Made by a program: the position numbers and the translations under genes. From positions 1 through 64,000 of the forward strand of contig NZ_JACOQD010000002.1 in NCBI RefSeq assembly GCF_014297365.1: DNA of 64,000 nucleotides, in the 5' to 3' direction. Positions 1-8,813 of the stretch are shown here, piece after piece (position 1 is the first letter of the stretch; each line of letters opens with the position of its first letter). Below the pieces are notes generated by a model. The model was not told the origin of the DNA, did not search any database, and was given only the letters and a program-made list of their open reading frames with translations. The DNA comes from Winogradskyella echinorum. GTDB taxonomy: Bacteria > Bacteroidota > Bacteroidia > Flavobacteriales > Flavobacteriaceae.

Positions 1-596
1 GAAACTTTCTTCTGTACAGCCTATTGCCTCTCCATCCGCATTATACGGAATTACTGAAACATAAATCACTGTGTTCTCGGGTAAGTCAATTGCTAAATCA
101 TAAGTCAATACATTACCAACATCTAAATCATTTACAATATCAGTTCCGCCAGAGGTTGTGCCAACCGTTAATAGGTAACCTGTTGCCTCTGTAACTGATG
201 ACCAAGTTAGATCTGTATCAATTGCAATATTCATTGAACCCGAAGTCGGCGAACTTAAACTCGTGCAATTTGGAGGAGACAGTATATTTTCGGTTGTAAA
301 ACTCTCTTCTGTACAGCCTGTAGCATTACCATCTGCATTGTATGGAATTATAGATACATAAATTGCAGTGTTTTCTGGTAAATCTGCTGGTAAATCATAA
401 GTTAATACATTACCGACATCTAAATCATTTACAATATCAGTTCCTCCAGAAGTTGTGCCAACCGTTAACAGGTAACCTGTTGCTTCTGAAACCAGATTCC
501 ACGTTAAATTTGTTCCTATTAATACATCAACCGAACCGTTTAAAGGGGTATCTAAAGAGGTACATGGAGGTGGAATTGTAATGGTTAATTCGAAAT
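1..596. repeat. 297-bp tandem repeat coding FN3-like domains
   Basis: Two copies lie in tandem within the surface-protein gene; for example ATCTAAATCA recurs at 121 and 418, a period of 297 bp (99 codons). Long stretches differ by only a few bases, so the duplication is recent or kept uniform by recombination. The left copy runs off the window edge, so the copy number is unknown. Confidence 0.85.
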
Positions 597-3066
597 CTTC
601 TTGAGATTCACAACCATCATTAACACTATCATATATATAAAGTGTAATAGGATACGAAGCAAAGTCTGCATAGTTAATAACATCTCCTGCATTGTACATT
701 GTTCCGGTTCCATTTGGTTCAGTATAGTACGCCTCATTTCCAGAAAGATTTGTTCCTGTAATAACAGGAAACGTAAAACTTACAGACGTATTTTGATCTG
801 CTAAATCATCAACTGTTGAGCCTACAAAACCGCCATCTTGTATATACCAATTATCACTTGAAATCATGTTTGTTCTTGCTGCTTCTCCAGCACAATATTG
901 ACTAAAACCTCCATGAAACCAAACATCTGGCTGTAAATTTTGAGCATTCCAACCAATTAGTAAACTATCATAATTTGCAATGGATAATGTAGCTAAATTA
1001 AACATACCATTAGCGTAAAGAACGTTCTCAACATTCCAATTCCCTAAATCTTGATCAAATTCAACAGCACTGTAAAACATATCAGTCATATGGGTTGCAT
1101 TACTGGTGTTCCATGCTCCAATATCCTGATTAAAGACTATAGCACCACCAAACATATTAGAGAAATTAATTGCTTGACTTGTATTCCAATTTCCAATATC
1201 TTGATTAAAGACTAACGCTCTATCGAACATACTACCAAAATTAGTGACACTGGAAGTATCCCAATTGTTTAAAGGTTGGTTAAAGTCACTTGCTTCTGAA
1301 AACATGGCTCCCATATCAGTAACCATAGCAGTATTCCAGCTATTAATATTCTGATTAAAACTCCAAGCTTGCTGAAACAAATTATGCATATCCATTACAT
1401 TACTAGTGTCCCAAATTCCTATATCTTTATTAAATGTGTTAGCACCTGAAAACATTAAGCTCATATCAGTAATTGTGCTTGTATCCCAGTTCCAATTACC
1501 TGTGCCACCACCCAAATCCTTAGCTTGATAAAACATGAATGATGTATCAGTAACATTAGATAAGTTTGGAACATCTGTAGCATTAACCACTAAAAATCGA
1601 CATCCAGAAAAAGCGTAGCTCATAGTTTCCCATGCGTTACAACCCCATTGATCAATAGATTTAATATTATATTGATTGTTTAAACTTGCCCCATGAAAGT
1701 AGATACGTGGAAAAAGTCCCGTAATTGTAATTTGATATGTACCAGCAGCTAGATAAGTATGACTTGCATCTCCAGTTGCACCAACTGTGGTATTTCCATC
1801 TCCCCAATCTATATTGTAATTATAGCCTGGTCCTGTAGTTGGTATGGTAATGGATTCGTTGGCAGTTGAGGTTTCCCATGTGGTGATGAAGGCGCCAACG
1901 GAGGGTTGTGGCAGTGATTCATTAACATACAAACTTGTACGAGGACCTGAAAGTCCATTTCCAGCAATTAAAAGGTCTTGATCACCATCTCCTTCTACAT
2001 CCGCAAAAGCTACAACACCATTGGCAGCCCTTTCAAATGGCATTCCTATAACTTCTGTAAAGTTACCATAGCAATCATTTGAATATAATATTGAATCTGT
2101 TCCATCTGTAATTATTAAATCAATATTACCATCGCCATCAACATCAGCAAATTCAACATCACCTGCACTTGCGGCTTGTAATGGCTGATTAGCTGTTAAT
2201 GCAAATAAGCCTGTACCATCATTTTCATATAAGTATGAAATACTGCCACTACCGTTAAAACCAGTAATTAAAATGTCTTGGTCACCGTCATTATTTATAT
2301 CTGAAAAACCAATAGCTGCGTTTAAAACCCCTTCAAAGGGAGTTCCAATCATTTGTGTATAATTACCTGACCCATCATTTGTATATAAATAGGACTGCTC
2401 TATAGTGCCATCGTTCCCAGATATTAAAACATCCAAATCATTATCACCATCAATGTCTGCAAAGGCAACATCGCTATATCCACCTAATGGTATAAATGGT
2501 TGCACAGATAAAGTAAACAAACCTGAACCATCATTTATATATAGATTATTGACCTCATTACCAAAATCATTTCCACCAGTAATTAAAATATCTAAATCAT
2601 TATCACCATCTACATCAGCAATTCCGCTCCTCCCAAATTGAACATTTTCAAATGGGCTTCCAACTGCCAAAGTGAAATTTCCTGATCCATCGTTAATATA
2701 TAACTCTGTTGAGGAAAAATTTGAAGCTAGCTTTCCTGTTATTAAAATATCTTGATCATTATCCTCATCAATATCTGCAAAAGATATTGAGCTCATTGAT
2801 ACTGGTATAAATGGAGTACCAATTACTTCTGCAAAATTTCCTAATCCATCATTACTATATAGTTTAGCAATAATAGTACCTCCTTGTTGGCCTACAATAA
2901 ATAGATCCTGATCTCCATCATTATCAATATCGGCAAAGTCAGCATCGCCTAATGTAATACCTTCAAAAGGTACAGTAGTATCTTCTATAAAATTTATTTG
3001 AGCATTTAGCGTTAAAGAAAATAATAAATATAAAGTGAGAATTGAGAGAACGGAATACGGTTTCAA
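1..3066 (-). CDS. Large secreted FG-GAP / BspA-repeat / FN3-like surface protein (C-terminus outside window)
   Basis: The minus-strand frame is open from 3066 to the window edge (1022 codons). The start I chose is TTG at 3066: it gives a clear signal peptide ending in LTLNAQ, and an in-frame stop lies a few codons upstream. Residues ~30-390 carry about seven FG-GAP/VCBS units with Asp-rich Ca-binding loops of the type DIDNDGDQD. A WGDG PKD-like stretch follows (~400-455), then BspA-type DUF285 repeats (~490-710; pattern W-N-T-S-x-V-T-D-M-x-x-M-F), an Ig-like segment, and at least two nearly identical 99-residue FN3-like repeats (from ~835 to the edge). Such proteins in Bacteroidota are usually exported by T9SS to the cell surface, but the expected C-terminal sorting domain is outside the window. 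The role is probably adhesion or polymer binding; that is inference. Confidence 0.88.
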   Translation of the reverse strand, partial: MKPYSVLSILTLYLLFSLTLNAQINFIEDTTVPFEGITLGDADFADIDNDGDQDLFIVGQQGGTIIAKLYSNDGLGNFAEVIGTPFIPVSMSSISFADIDEDNDQDILITGKLASNFSSTELYINDGSGNFTLAVGSPFENVQFGRSGIADVDGDNDLDILITGGNDFGNEVNNLYINDGSGLFTLSVQPFIPLGGYSDVAFADIDGDNDLDVLISGNDGTIEQSYLYTNDGSGNYTQMIGTPFEGVLNAAIGFSDINNDGDQDILITGFNGSGSISYLYENDGTGLFALTANQPLQAASAGDVEFADVDGDGNIDLIITDGTDSILYSNDCYGNFTEVIGMPFERAANGVVAFADVEGDGDQDLLIAGNGLSGPRTSLYVNESLPQPSVGAFITTWETSTANESITIPTTGPGYNYNIDWGDGNTTVGATGDASHTYLAAGTYQITITGLFPRIYFHGASLNNQYNIKSIDQWGCNAWETMSYAFSGCRFLVVNATDVPNLSNVTDTSFMFYQAKDLGGGTGNWNWDTSTITDMSLMFSGANTFNKDIGIWDTSNVMDMHNLFQQAWSFNQNINSWNTAMVTDMGAMFSEASDFNQPLNNWDTSSVTNFGSMFDRALVFNQDIGNWNTSQAINFSNMFGGAIVFNQDIGAWNTSNATHMTDMFYSAVEFDQDLGNWNVENVLYANGMFNLATLSIANYDSLLIGWNAQNLQPDVWFHGGFSQYCAGEAARTNMISSDNWYIQDGGFVGSTVDDLADQNTSVSFTFPVITGTNLSGNEAYYTEPNGTGTMYNAGDVINYADFASYPITLYIYDSVNDGCESQEDFELTITIPPPCTSLDTPLNGSVDVLIGTNLTWNLVSEATGYLLTVGTTSGGTDIVNDLDVGNVLTYDLPADLPENTAIYVSIIPYNADGNATGCTEESFTTENILSPPNCTSLSSPTSGSMNIAIDTDLTWSSVTEATGYLLTVGTTSGGTDIVNDLDVGNVLTYDLAIDLPENTVIYVSVIPYNADGEAIGCTEESF

Positions 3067-3218
3067 AATAGAGAGGTGTTAATTAATAGCATTACAAACT
3101 ATTAATAATCATACATATACGCAACATCTCTATTGAAAAACAAAGGTCATTATGACTGTTTTTCGGTAAACTGTATATAACGAAGTTCTATCACATTGAG
3201 CATCTGTATATATTGCGT

Positions 3219-3270
3219 AAAAAAAGTGCCTACCAGAATCAATGACAATTCTTAAATAGACACTTTTTCT
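3219..3270 (-). terminator. Hairpin terminator after the PAS-LuxR gene
   Basis: AAAAAGTG at 3221-3228 pairs with CACTTTTT at 3261-3268, with further inner pairing (CTA/TAG). Read on the minus strand the stem is followed by a T-run. It lies about 75 bp downstream of the stop of the regulator at 3344 and upstream of the surface-protein gene. Confidence 0.6.
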
Positions 3271-3343
3271 TATATACCTTAGAATTAATAGCATTCAAAA
3301 TTGAACAATTACTTTCAATCTTACAATACTCAATTTGAGTATT

Positions 3344-4114
3344 TTATAGCCAATGAGGATTTAATTTTAAAATTCCTACGAGTTCTCCTGTGGATGATAT
3401 TTCTAATTTTTTTAAAATATTGCGTCTATGAGTATCCACTGTGTGCGGACTAATGTTTAGTTTTTCTGAAATTTCTTTACTTGACTTGTCTAAAATTAAT
3501 AGACGTATGATATCACGCTCTCTATTGGTAACACCATCGTGCAGTAATTTTTGTGAAAAGCTATCAAAATAAATGGTCTCATACTCTTGCTTATCATTTA
3601 ATAACTTAGCTGAAGCTGTAATATCTAATTTTACATCTGGATGTAAAACAGTATAATGTGCTAAACCAATTATTGGTTTGTTTTCAGAATCAAAAATTAA
3701 TGGAGTAGTGTTTTGTACTATGTTTACGAAAACATTTTGTGCATTTTTAAATCTAAAGTTCCAAGTGTAACTCGCATCTTGTCGTTTTTCTACAGGAATT
3801 TCATTTAAAGTAAATTCCATTAATTTGTTTAAGGCTTTTAACCATGCATCTACATCGTCTGGATGAATTCTATTCCAGAAATATCGCATTCCATTCTCTT
3901 TTAATTCGTTAGGATTTAATCCCAAGGATGCTTTGTAATTTTTACTGATGAATTCAAAGCTTAAATCTTGAGTATTTGTGATACAAAAAAAGGTTGAACT
4001 ATATGGTAAAAACGTATCCATCTCAATAATTTTTTCGATGTGTTTTTGTAAAAATGGTTTATCGTAAGACTGAAAAATAAATCTATATATTTCTTTAATT
4101 TTTAAATAATTCAT
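3344..4114 (-). CDS. PAS domain / LuxR-type HTH transcriptional regulator
   Basis: 256 aa. Residues ~37-160 look like a PAS fold (FFCITNTQDLSFEFIS, then the RIHPDDVDAW element typical of PAS/PAC domains). Residues ~190-250 form a LuxR/GerE helix-turn-helix (TNRERDIIRLL, then SKEISEKLNISPHTVDTHR). There is no receiver domain, so it is not a classical response regulator; it probably binds DNA in response to a small molecule or partner sensed by PAS. It is monocistronic, with a hairpin terminator downstream. The target is unknown; the downstream surface-protein gene is one possibility. Confidence 0.85.
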   Translation of the reverse strand: MNYLKIKEIYRFIFQSYDKPFLQKHIEKIIEMDTFLPYSSTFFCITNTQDLSFEFISKNYKASLGLNPNELKENGMRYFWNRIHPDDVDAWLKALNKLMEFTLNEIPVEKRQDASYTWNFRFKNAQNVFVNIVQNTTPLIFDSENKPIIGLAHYTVLHPDVKLDITASAKLLNDKQEYETIYFDSFSQKLLHDGVTNRERDIIRLLILDKSSKEISEKLNISPHTVDTHRRNILKKLEISSTGELVGILKLNPHWL

Positions 4115-4134
4115 AACCTAAAAATAGTGTAAAA

Positions 4135-4761
4135 TTAATTAGGAAACCCTAGCATTTCTCCCATGCCAACTGTAAACAACCAGCACCCATATAAAGCATG
4201 CTCTATGGACACCAGTAATGTTGATTTTGTTTTCTTAAATGTTATTGCAAATAATAAACCTCCTACAAAAGTGAAAATCGAAACTAAAATGTTTCTAAAA
4301 AATATATGCGCTAAGGAAAACATAGCTGCGTTTACAAATACAAATAAAGTGTTACTTCTAAATAAGGATTGGTAACGCTGAAAGAAAAATGTTCTGTAAA
4401 TTAACTCTTGTGGATATACTGAAAAAACAGAATATATAAATAAAATTGCTAGCCAAAATAATGGCTTTGATTTTATAACAACAAATAAATTCTTATGGTC
4501 AACTAAATATACATACAGAGTAGTAATAACAATTATTACAAGTAGTTTTATTGTGGTTCTTTGCCAAAATTGTTTCCAATTAATATGTTTTCTTAGTTTA
4601 AACTTATTGTTTTCAACTTTAAGAAGCACATAAATCGCATAGATAAAGCCAAGGAGACCAATCGTTAGTTTTAGCCAAAGCTGATACTGCAACACAAAAC
4701 TTATCGGTATTACAATAAACACTATAAAAAATTCAATAAGTCTGTATTGTACGCTATGCAT
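4135..4761 (-). CDS. CPBP-family (Abi/Rce1-like) membrane protein
   Basis: 208 aa with about six hydrophobic segments. Motif 1 of the CPBP intramembrane protease family is present in altered form, QELIYR at 118-123, where the first Glu of the usual EExxxR is Gln. The second motif is FSLAH (His152), and a third His lies at SIEHAL (188). The family includes CAAX-prenyl proteases and bacteriocin-immunity proteins; whether this variant is catalytic is open. It ends 20 bp from the PAS-LuxR gene and starts 2 bp after the Lrp gene stop, so lrp-like, CPBP and LuxR genes may be co-transcribed on the minus strand. Confidence 0.75.
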   Translation of the reverse strand: MHSVQYRLIEFFIVFIVIPISFVLQYQLWLKLTIGLLGFIYAIYVLLKVENNKFKLRKHINWKQFWQRTTIKLLVIIVITTLYVYLVDHKNLFVVIKSKPLFWLAILFIYSVFSVYPQELIYRTFFFQRYQSLFRSNTLFVFVNAAMFSLAHIFFRNILVSIFTFVGGLLFAITFKKTKSTLLVSIEHALYGCWLFTVGMGEMLGFPN

Positions 4762-4762
4762 A

Positions 4763-5221
4763 TTATATTTTTATTGCAGTTGTGTGTTTTACTTCATTCA
4801 TCATAAACATACTATAGGTACTACCAATATGATCAATTTTAGTGAGCTTTTTCACCATAAATTCTCTAAACTCTTCCATGTCTTTTACCAAAACTTTGAT
4901 AAGATAATCATAATCTCCACTTATATGATAACATTCTAGTACTTCATTGAGCTTTGCAACTTCTCTTTCAAATTTTACGACATAATCTTGTGTGTGCTGA
5001 ATTAACTTAATATTACAAAAGACCACAAAATCCTTATCTACACTTTTTTTATCAACAAGAGCTACATATCTATTAATTACTCCGTTATTTTCAAGTTTTT
5101 TTATACGTTCGTAGACCGCAGTAACCGATAATCCTAGTGCATATGATAAGGCCTTATTGGTTTGCTTACTATCCGCCTGCAACAATTCTAGTAATTTCTT
5201 GTCAATTTCGTCGTAAACCAT
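4763..5221 (-). CDS. Lrp/AsnC family transcriptional regulator
   Basis: 152 aa, the normal length for the family. The N-terminal winged HTH (residues ~4-50) begins IDKKLLELLQADSK and includes SYALGLSVTAVYERIKKLE. The C-terminal RAM/ligand-binding domain covers ~65-145 (VFCNIKLIQHTQDYV, then HISGDYDYLIKVL). Proteins of this family sense amino acids and form octamers. It is transcribed divergently from a sulfur-amino-acid PLP enzyme at 5381, which suggests that enzyme is its target; two matching dyads in the shared spacer support this. Confidence 0.92.
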   Translation of the reverse strand: MVYDEIDKKLLELLQADSKQTNKALSYALGLSVTAVYERIKKLENNGVINRYVALVDKKSVDKDFVVFCNIKLIQHTQDYVVKFEREVAKLNEVLECYHISGDYDYLIKVLVKDMEEFREFMVKKLTKIDHIGSTYSMFMMNEVKHTTAIKI

Positions 5222-5263
5222 AATTATATTTTTTCTGTTTAAATGACTTGAGAATAAAATATT

Positions 5264-5338
5264 TAGATTATAAATCTATAATAATACGTAAAATTAGTTT
5301 AATTTTCTAAAAATAGTAATAACTATTGATTATTAATC
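5264..5338. promoter_or_regulatory. Paired GATTATWAATC dyads, candidate Lrp operators
   Basis: GATTATAAATC at 5266-5276 (inside TAGATT-ATA-AATCTA, 5264-5278) and GATTATTAATC at 5328-5338 are dyads identical except for the central base. They are 62 bp apart, about six helical turns, and lie in the 159-bp spacer between the divergent Lrp gene and the PLP enzyme. That the Lrp protein binds here is inference. Confidence 0.5.
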
Positions 5339-5380
5339 TAATATTTATGAAATTTGAAAAGTTAATCAAATAAAATTATT

Positions 5381-6595
5381 ATGGCTTTTAAACCTGCAAA
5401 CAATATACAAGATTTACAATATTTCGGAGAATTCGGAGGTGTAAATCCTTCAATTTCAGACTCATCTACCTATACTTTCTTATCAGCAAAAACTATGTTC
5501 GATACTTTTGAAGGAAATGCAGATGGATGTTATTTATACTCGCGTCATTCATCTCCATCAAATTTATATTTAGGTGAAGCATTGGCTGCTATGGAAGGTA
5601 CAGAAACAGCAACCGTTACAGCTTCTGGTATGGGTGCTATTACAGCTGTGTTACTTCAATTATGTGGTGCTAGCGAGCATGTAGTAAGTAGTAGAACTAT
5701 ATACGGAGGTACATATGCATTTCTTAAAAATTTTACACCTCGAATGGGTATTGAAACGAGCTTTGTAGATATCACTAAACTAGATGCGGTTGAAGCGGCA
5801 ATTACTCCAAAGACTAAAGTATTATTTTGTGAGTCTGTAAGCAATCCTCTTCTCGAAGTTGCAGATATTAGAGGTTTAGCAGCTTTGGCAAAAAAGCACA
5901 ACTTAAAATTGGTTGTTGATAATACGTTTTCACCATTATCTATTTCACCAATAAAGTTGGGCGCTGATATTGTTGTACACAGTTTAACAAAGTTTATAAA
6001 CGGCTCATCCGATACGGTTGGTGGTGTAATTTGCGGAAATCAAGAATTAATAGATGATCTAAGAAACGTAAATGATGGAGCTGCCATGTTACTAGGTTCT
6101 ACAATGGATAGTTTACGATCTGCTTCAGTTTTAAAGAACCTTAGAACGTTACATATTAGAATGCAACAACATAGCTATAATGCCGCTTATTTAGCAGACA
6201 AATTTGAGAAAGATGGTTTAAAAACGGTGTATCCTGGTTTAAGATCTCACCCTTCGCATAAATTGTTTAAATCCATGATGAACGATAAATATGGTTATGG
6301 TGGCATGTTAACTATTGATGTAGGTTCTTTAGATAAAGCCAATTCATTGATGGAATTGATGCAAGAACGTAACCTTGGTTATTTGGCTGTAAGTTTAGGA
6401 TTTTATAAAACACTATTTAGCGCTCCAGGTAGCTCTACTTCTTCTGAAATTCCGGAAGACGAACAAGTAGAAATGGGTCTAAGTGATGGTTTAATTCGTT
6501 TTTCGATTGGTTTAGATGCTGATATTGAACGTACCTACCAAATGATGAATGCTTGTATGGTTGAGTTGGGTATTCTTGAAGCGACAATGGCCTAA
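5381..6595 (+). CDS. Cys/Met-metabolism PLP-dependent enzyme (cystathionine/methionine gamma-lyase family)
   Basis: 404 aa, fold type I trans-sulfuration enzyme. Visible are the YSRHSSPS substrate loop (~53-60), VVDNTF with the PLP-contacting Asp180, and HSLTKFINGSSD with the Schiff-base lysine at 204. The active-site loop reads IYGGTYAFL; the Cys that marks well-studied methionine gamma-lyases at this point is Gly, so cystathionine gamma-lyase/synthase or O-acetylhomoserine sulfhydrylase activity is equally possible. It is cytosolic and acts in methionine/cysteine metabolism. The divergent Lrp regulator points to amino-acid-responsive control. Confidence 0.88.
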   Translation: MAFKPANNIQDLQYFGEFGGVNPSISDSSTYTFLSAKTMFDTFEGNADGCYLYSRHSSPSNLYLGEALAAMEGTETATVTASGMGAITAVLLQLCGASEHVVSSRTIYGGTYAFLKNFTPRMGIETSFVDITKLDAVEAAITPKTKVLFCESVSNPLLEVADIRGLAALAKKHNLKLVVDNTFSPLSISPIKLGADIVVHSLTKFINGSSDTVGGVICGNQELIDDLRNVNDGAAMLLGSTMDSLRSASVLKNLRTLHIRMQQHSYNAAYLADKFEKDGLKTVYPGLRSHPSHKLFKSMMNDKYGYGGMLTIDVGSLDKANSLMELMQERNLGYLAVSLGFYKTLFSAPGSSTSSEIPEDEQVEMGLSDGLIRFSIGLDADIERTYQMMNACMVELGILEATMA

Positions 6596-6610
6596 GAAAA
6601 ACCTTTAATT

Positions 6611-6682
6611 TGTCATTCTAAAGTTACACAAGAATTTAGTTGTGCAATTAAGGTAGATTCTGAAATAAATTCAGAATGGCAA
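6611..6682. repeat. Palindromic intergenic repeat (TGTCATTCT family)
   Basis: The element starts TGTCATTCT (6611-6619) and ends AGAATGGCA (6674-6682), nearly inverted copies. Inside is a perfect hairpin ATTCTGAA/TTCAGAAT (6657-6664, 6670-6677). It sits just downstream of the PLP enzyme and may also act as its terminator. Similar elements occur elsewhere in the window. Confidence 0.65.
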
Positions 6683-6821
6683 AAAATGATATTTGTAATT
6701 TCCTTTATTCCTTATTTTTTCTATTCATGCTTTAAAATAACAAGTATATTAAAGGATTAGAATAACTGATTAGATATTTAGAATATAAGTACAATTGTAA
6801 TTATCACCGTGAATTTACATT

Positions 6822-7112
6822 TTAAGCGATTAGTTTATTTTCAATTTGAGTTTTAAAGAGATTTATCTGCCTGGTATTTCTAATGACTTCTCGTTGTAAA
6901 CTTCTTTTTAAGTTTTGAATATCTAGCAAACGCTTTGAATCTTTTTCTGTATTAGAATTCAGTTCTAAAATGAATAAATAATTTAACGTTTTTAGATTTC
7001 TTCTTAATTGGTTAGACTGTTTTTTAAGCTCTGTTTGTAAAGTTGAAGTTTCCAAAATGTAAAATGATTTAGGGTTGCAACAATCGAAATGTTTATTATA
7101 TGTATGACACAC
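6822..7112 (-). CDS. Small hypothetical protein, coiled-coil rich
   Basis: 96 aa, not recognised. Residues ~20-90 are rich in K, Q, N, L and R with heptad-like spacing (TELKKQSNQLRRNLKTLNYL; SLQREVIRNTRQINLF) and probably form helices. There are Cys residues near the N-terminus and no signal peptide. It is isolated between a repeat element and the divergent NhaC gene. Composition and the lack of other use of the stretch make a real gene plausible; homologue searches would settle it. Confidence 0.45.
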   Translation of the reverse strand: MCHTYNKHFDCCNPKSFYILETSTLQTELKKQSNQLRRNLKTLNYLFILELNSNTEKDSKRLLDIQNLKRSLQREVIRNTRQINLFKTQIENKLIA

Positions 7113-7238
7113 AGCTATTTATGGTGGTCACTAATTTTCGATGAATGACATTTTTTTTTAACAAATAAAAAATGATATACCCTTAATTTGCTATAAAAAC
7201 AAGATTATTGTAACATTACATAACTAAACTTAGCACAA

Positions 7239-8708
7239 ATGCAAGACGACGACTTATCTAAAATTAACATAGAAGACCAAAAAATTATTGACAACAAAGA
7301 ACTTAATATATGGGAAGCACTTGTACCTGTTGTTATTCTAATGGGACTTTTAGCATATAATATTTTTGGAGCAGAAGGTGAAATGTTCGGTGGTTATTCT
7401 AACCAATACATTTTATTAATTGGTGGTTTTGTAGCTTTTGTTGGAGGTTTATTAAATAAAGTTACTCCTATTGTAATGTTGAAAGAGGTATGGGAAAACC
7501 TTAAAAGTGTTTTTGTACCTATAATGATATTGTTTTTAGTTGGTGCTTTGGCAGGTACATGGCTTATAAGTGGTGTTATACCAGCAATGGTGTATTATGG
7601 ATTACAAGTTTTAAGTCCCGAGATATTTTTACCTGCTTCTGTTATCATTGCAGCTGTAATTTCGATAGCAACTGGAAGTTCATGGACAACTTCAGCAACT
7701 GTTGGTATAGCCTTAGTGGGTATTGGCACAGCCTTAGGGATTAATCCAGGTATGATTGCTGGAGCAGTAATTTCGGGTGCTTATTTTGGGGATAAAATGT
7801 CTCCACTTAGTGATACAACTAACTTAGCACCTGCTATGGCAGGTACCGATTTATTTACACACATAAAATACATGGCATATACTACGGTGCCAACTATTGT
7901 AATAACATTAATTGTCTTTGGAATTATTAGTGCTTCAATTGAACCGACTGGTAATGCAGATATTAGCAATCTACTTGGATCAATAGATAAAGCATTTAAC
8001 ATTACACCTTGGTTATTTCTTGTTCCAGCTGCAGTAATTGCTTTAATTTTATTAAAAACAAAACCTTTAGTAGCCTTAGTTTCTGGTGTTGTTTTGGCTG
8101 CTATTTTTGCTGTTATTTTTCAGCCAGAAGTATTGAAAAATCTTTCTGACTCAAATTTTTCAGCCATCTCAAATTCAATTCTTACAGATACGGCAATTGC
8201 TACAGATAATGAAAAATTAAACGATTTGTTTGCATCTGGTGGAATGGAAGGAATGTTATGGACAATCTTTCTTATAGTTTGCGCTATGATATTTGGTGGA
8301 ATTATGGATGGCATTGGTGCCTTGGCAAGAATAACAAAAGCTTTACTTTCTATAGCTACTACTGTTTTTGGTTTGTTTGCAAGTACTGTCATTAGCTGTT
8401 TGGGATTAAATGCTATAGCTTCAGATCAATATTTGGCTATTGTTATACCTGGTAAAATGTTTAAAAAAGCTTATGAAGATAAAGGCTTAGCACCCGAAAA
8501 TTTAAGTAGAACATTAGAAGATTCTGGTACTGTAACTTCTGTTTTAATTCCTTGGAACACTTGTGGTGCATACCAAAGTGGTGTATTAGGCGTTGGTGTT
8601 GGTGAATATTTTATATATGCTATTTTTAACTGGTTAAGCCCTTTTACAACACTAATATTTGCCGCGTTTAGAATAAAAATTAGACAGCTATCTGGTAAAT
8701 TAGCATAA
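7239..8708 (+). CDS. nhaC: NhaC-family Na+/H+ antiporter
   Basis: 489 aa inner-membrane protein with about 11-12 hydrophobic segments after a charged cytosolic N-terminus (~25 residues). The family signatures are GSSWTTSATVGIALVGIG, GAYFGDKMSPLSDTTNLAPA and, near the end, TLEDSGTVTSVLIPWNTCG. NhaC proteins exchange sodium for protons (a Bacillus relative couples malate/lactate), so the role is Na+/pH homeostasis or organic-acid exchange. Length is normal for the family. It appears monocistronic. Confidence 0.9.
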   Translation: MQDDDLSKINIEDQKIIDNKELNIWEALVPVVILMGLLAYNIFGAEGEMFGGYSNQYILLIGGFVAFVGGLLNKVTPIVMLKEVWENLKSVFVPIMILFLVGALAGTWLISGVIPAMVYYGLQVLSPEIFLPASVIIAAVISIATGSSWTTSATVGIALVGIGTALGINPGMIAGAVISGAYFGDKMSPLSDTTNLAPAMAGTDLFTHIKYMAYTTVPTIVITLIVFGIISASIEPTGNADISNLLGSIDKAFNITPWLFLVPAAVIALILLKTKPLVALVSGVVLAAIFAVIFQPEVLKNLSDSNFSAISNSILTDTAIATDNEKLNDLFASGGMEGMLWTIFLIVCAMIFGGIMDGIGALARITKALLSIATTVFGLFASTVISCLGLNAIASDQYLAIVIPGKMFKKAYEDKGLAPENLSRTLEDSGTVTSVLIPWNTCGAYQSGVLGVGVGEYFIYAIFNWLSPFTTLIFAAFRIKIRQLSGKLA

Positions 8709-8743
8709 TCTACCGTTTAATAAATTTTTAAAATAATTCTTCA

Positions 8744-8773
8744 TTGTCAATCCTATATTGATATGTATCTTTG
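8744..8773 (+). promoter_or_regulatory. Bacteroidota-type promoter of the peroxiredoxin gene
   Basis: TTG at 8744-8746 (-33 element) and TATCTTTG at 8766-8773, matching the -7 consensus TAnnTTTG, are separated by 19 bp. The -7 element ends 40 bp before the ATG at 8814. This fits the known primary-sigma promoter of Bacteroidota. Confidence 0.65.
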
Positions 8774-8813
8774 CAGCCAAATTCAAAAATTTAACATTAA
8801 AATAGATTAAAAA

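Noticed and set aside
363..804. Plus-strand open frames of 72 and 67 aa
   Set aside because: They lie antisense to the surface-protein gene, whose own frame is open and full of recognisable domains; their products are low-complexity shadows.
2405..2641. 78-aa plus-strand frame
   Set aside because: It is the antisense image of FG-GAP repeats (Ser/Pro/Ile-rich), the usual shadow of Asp-Gly-Asp codons.
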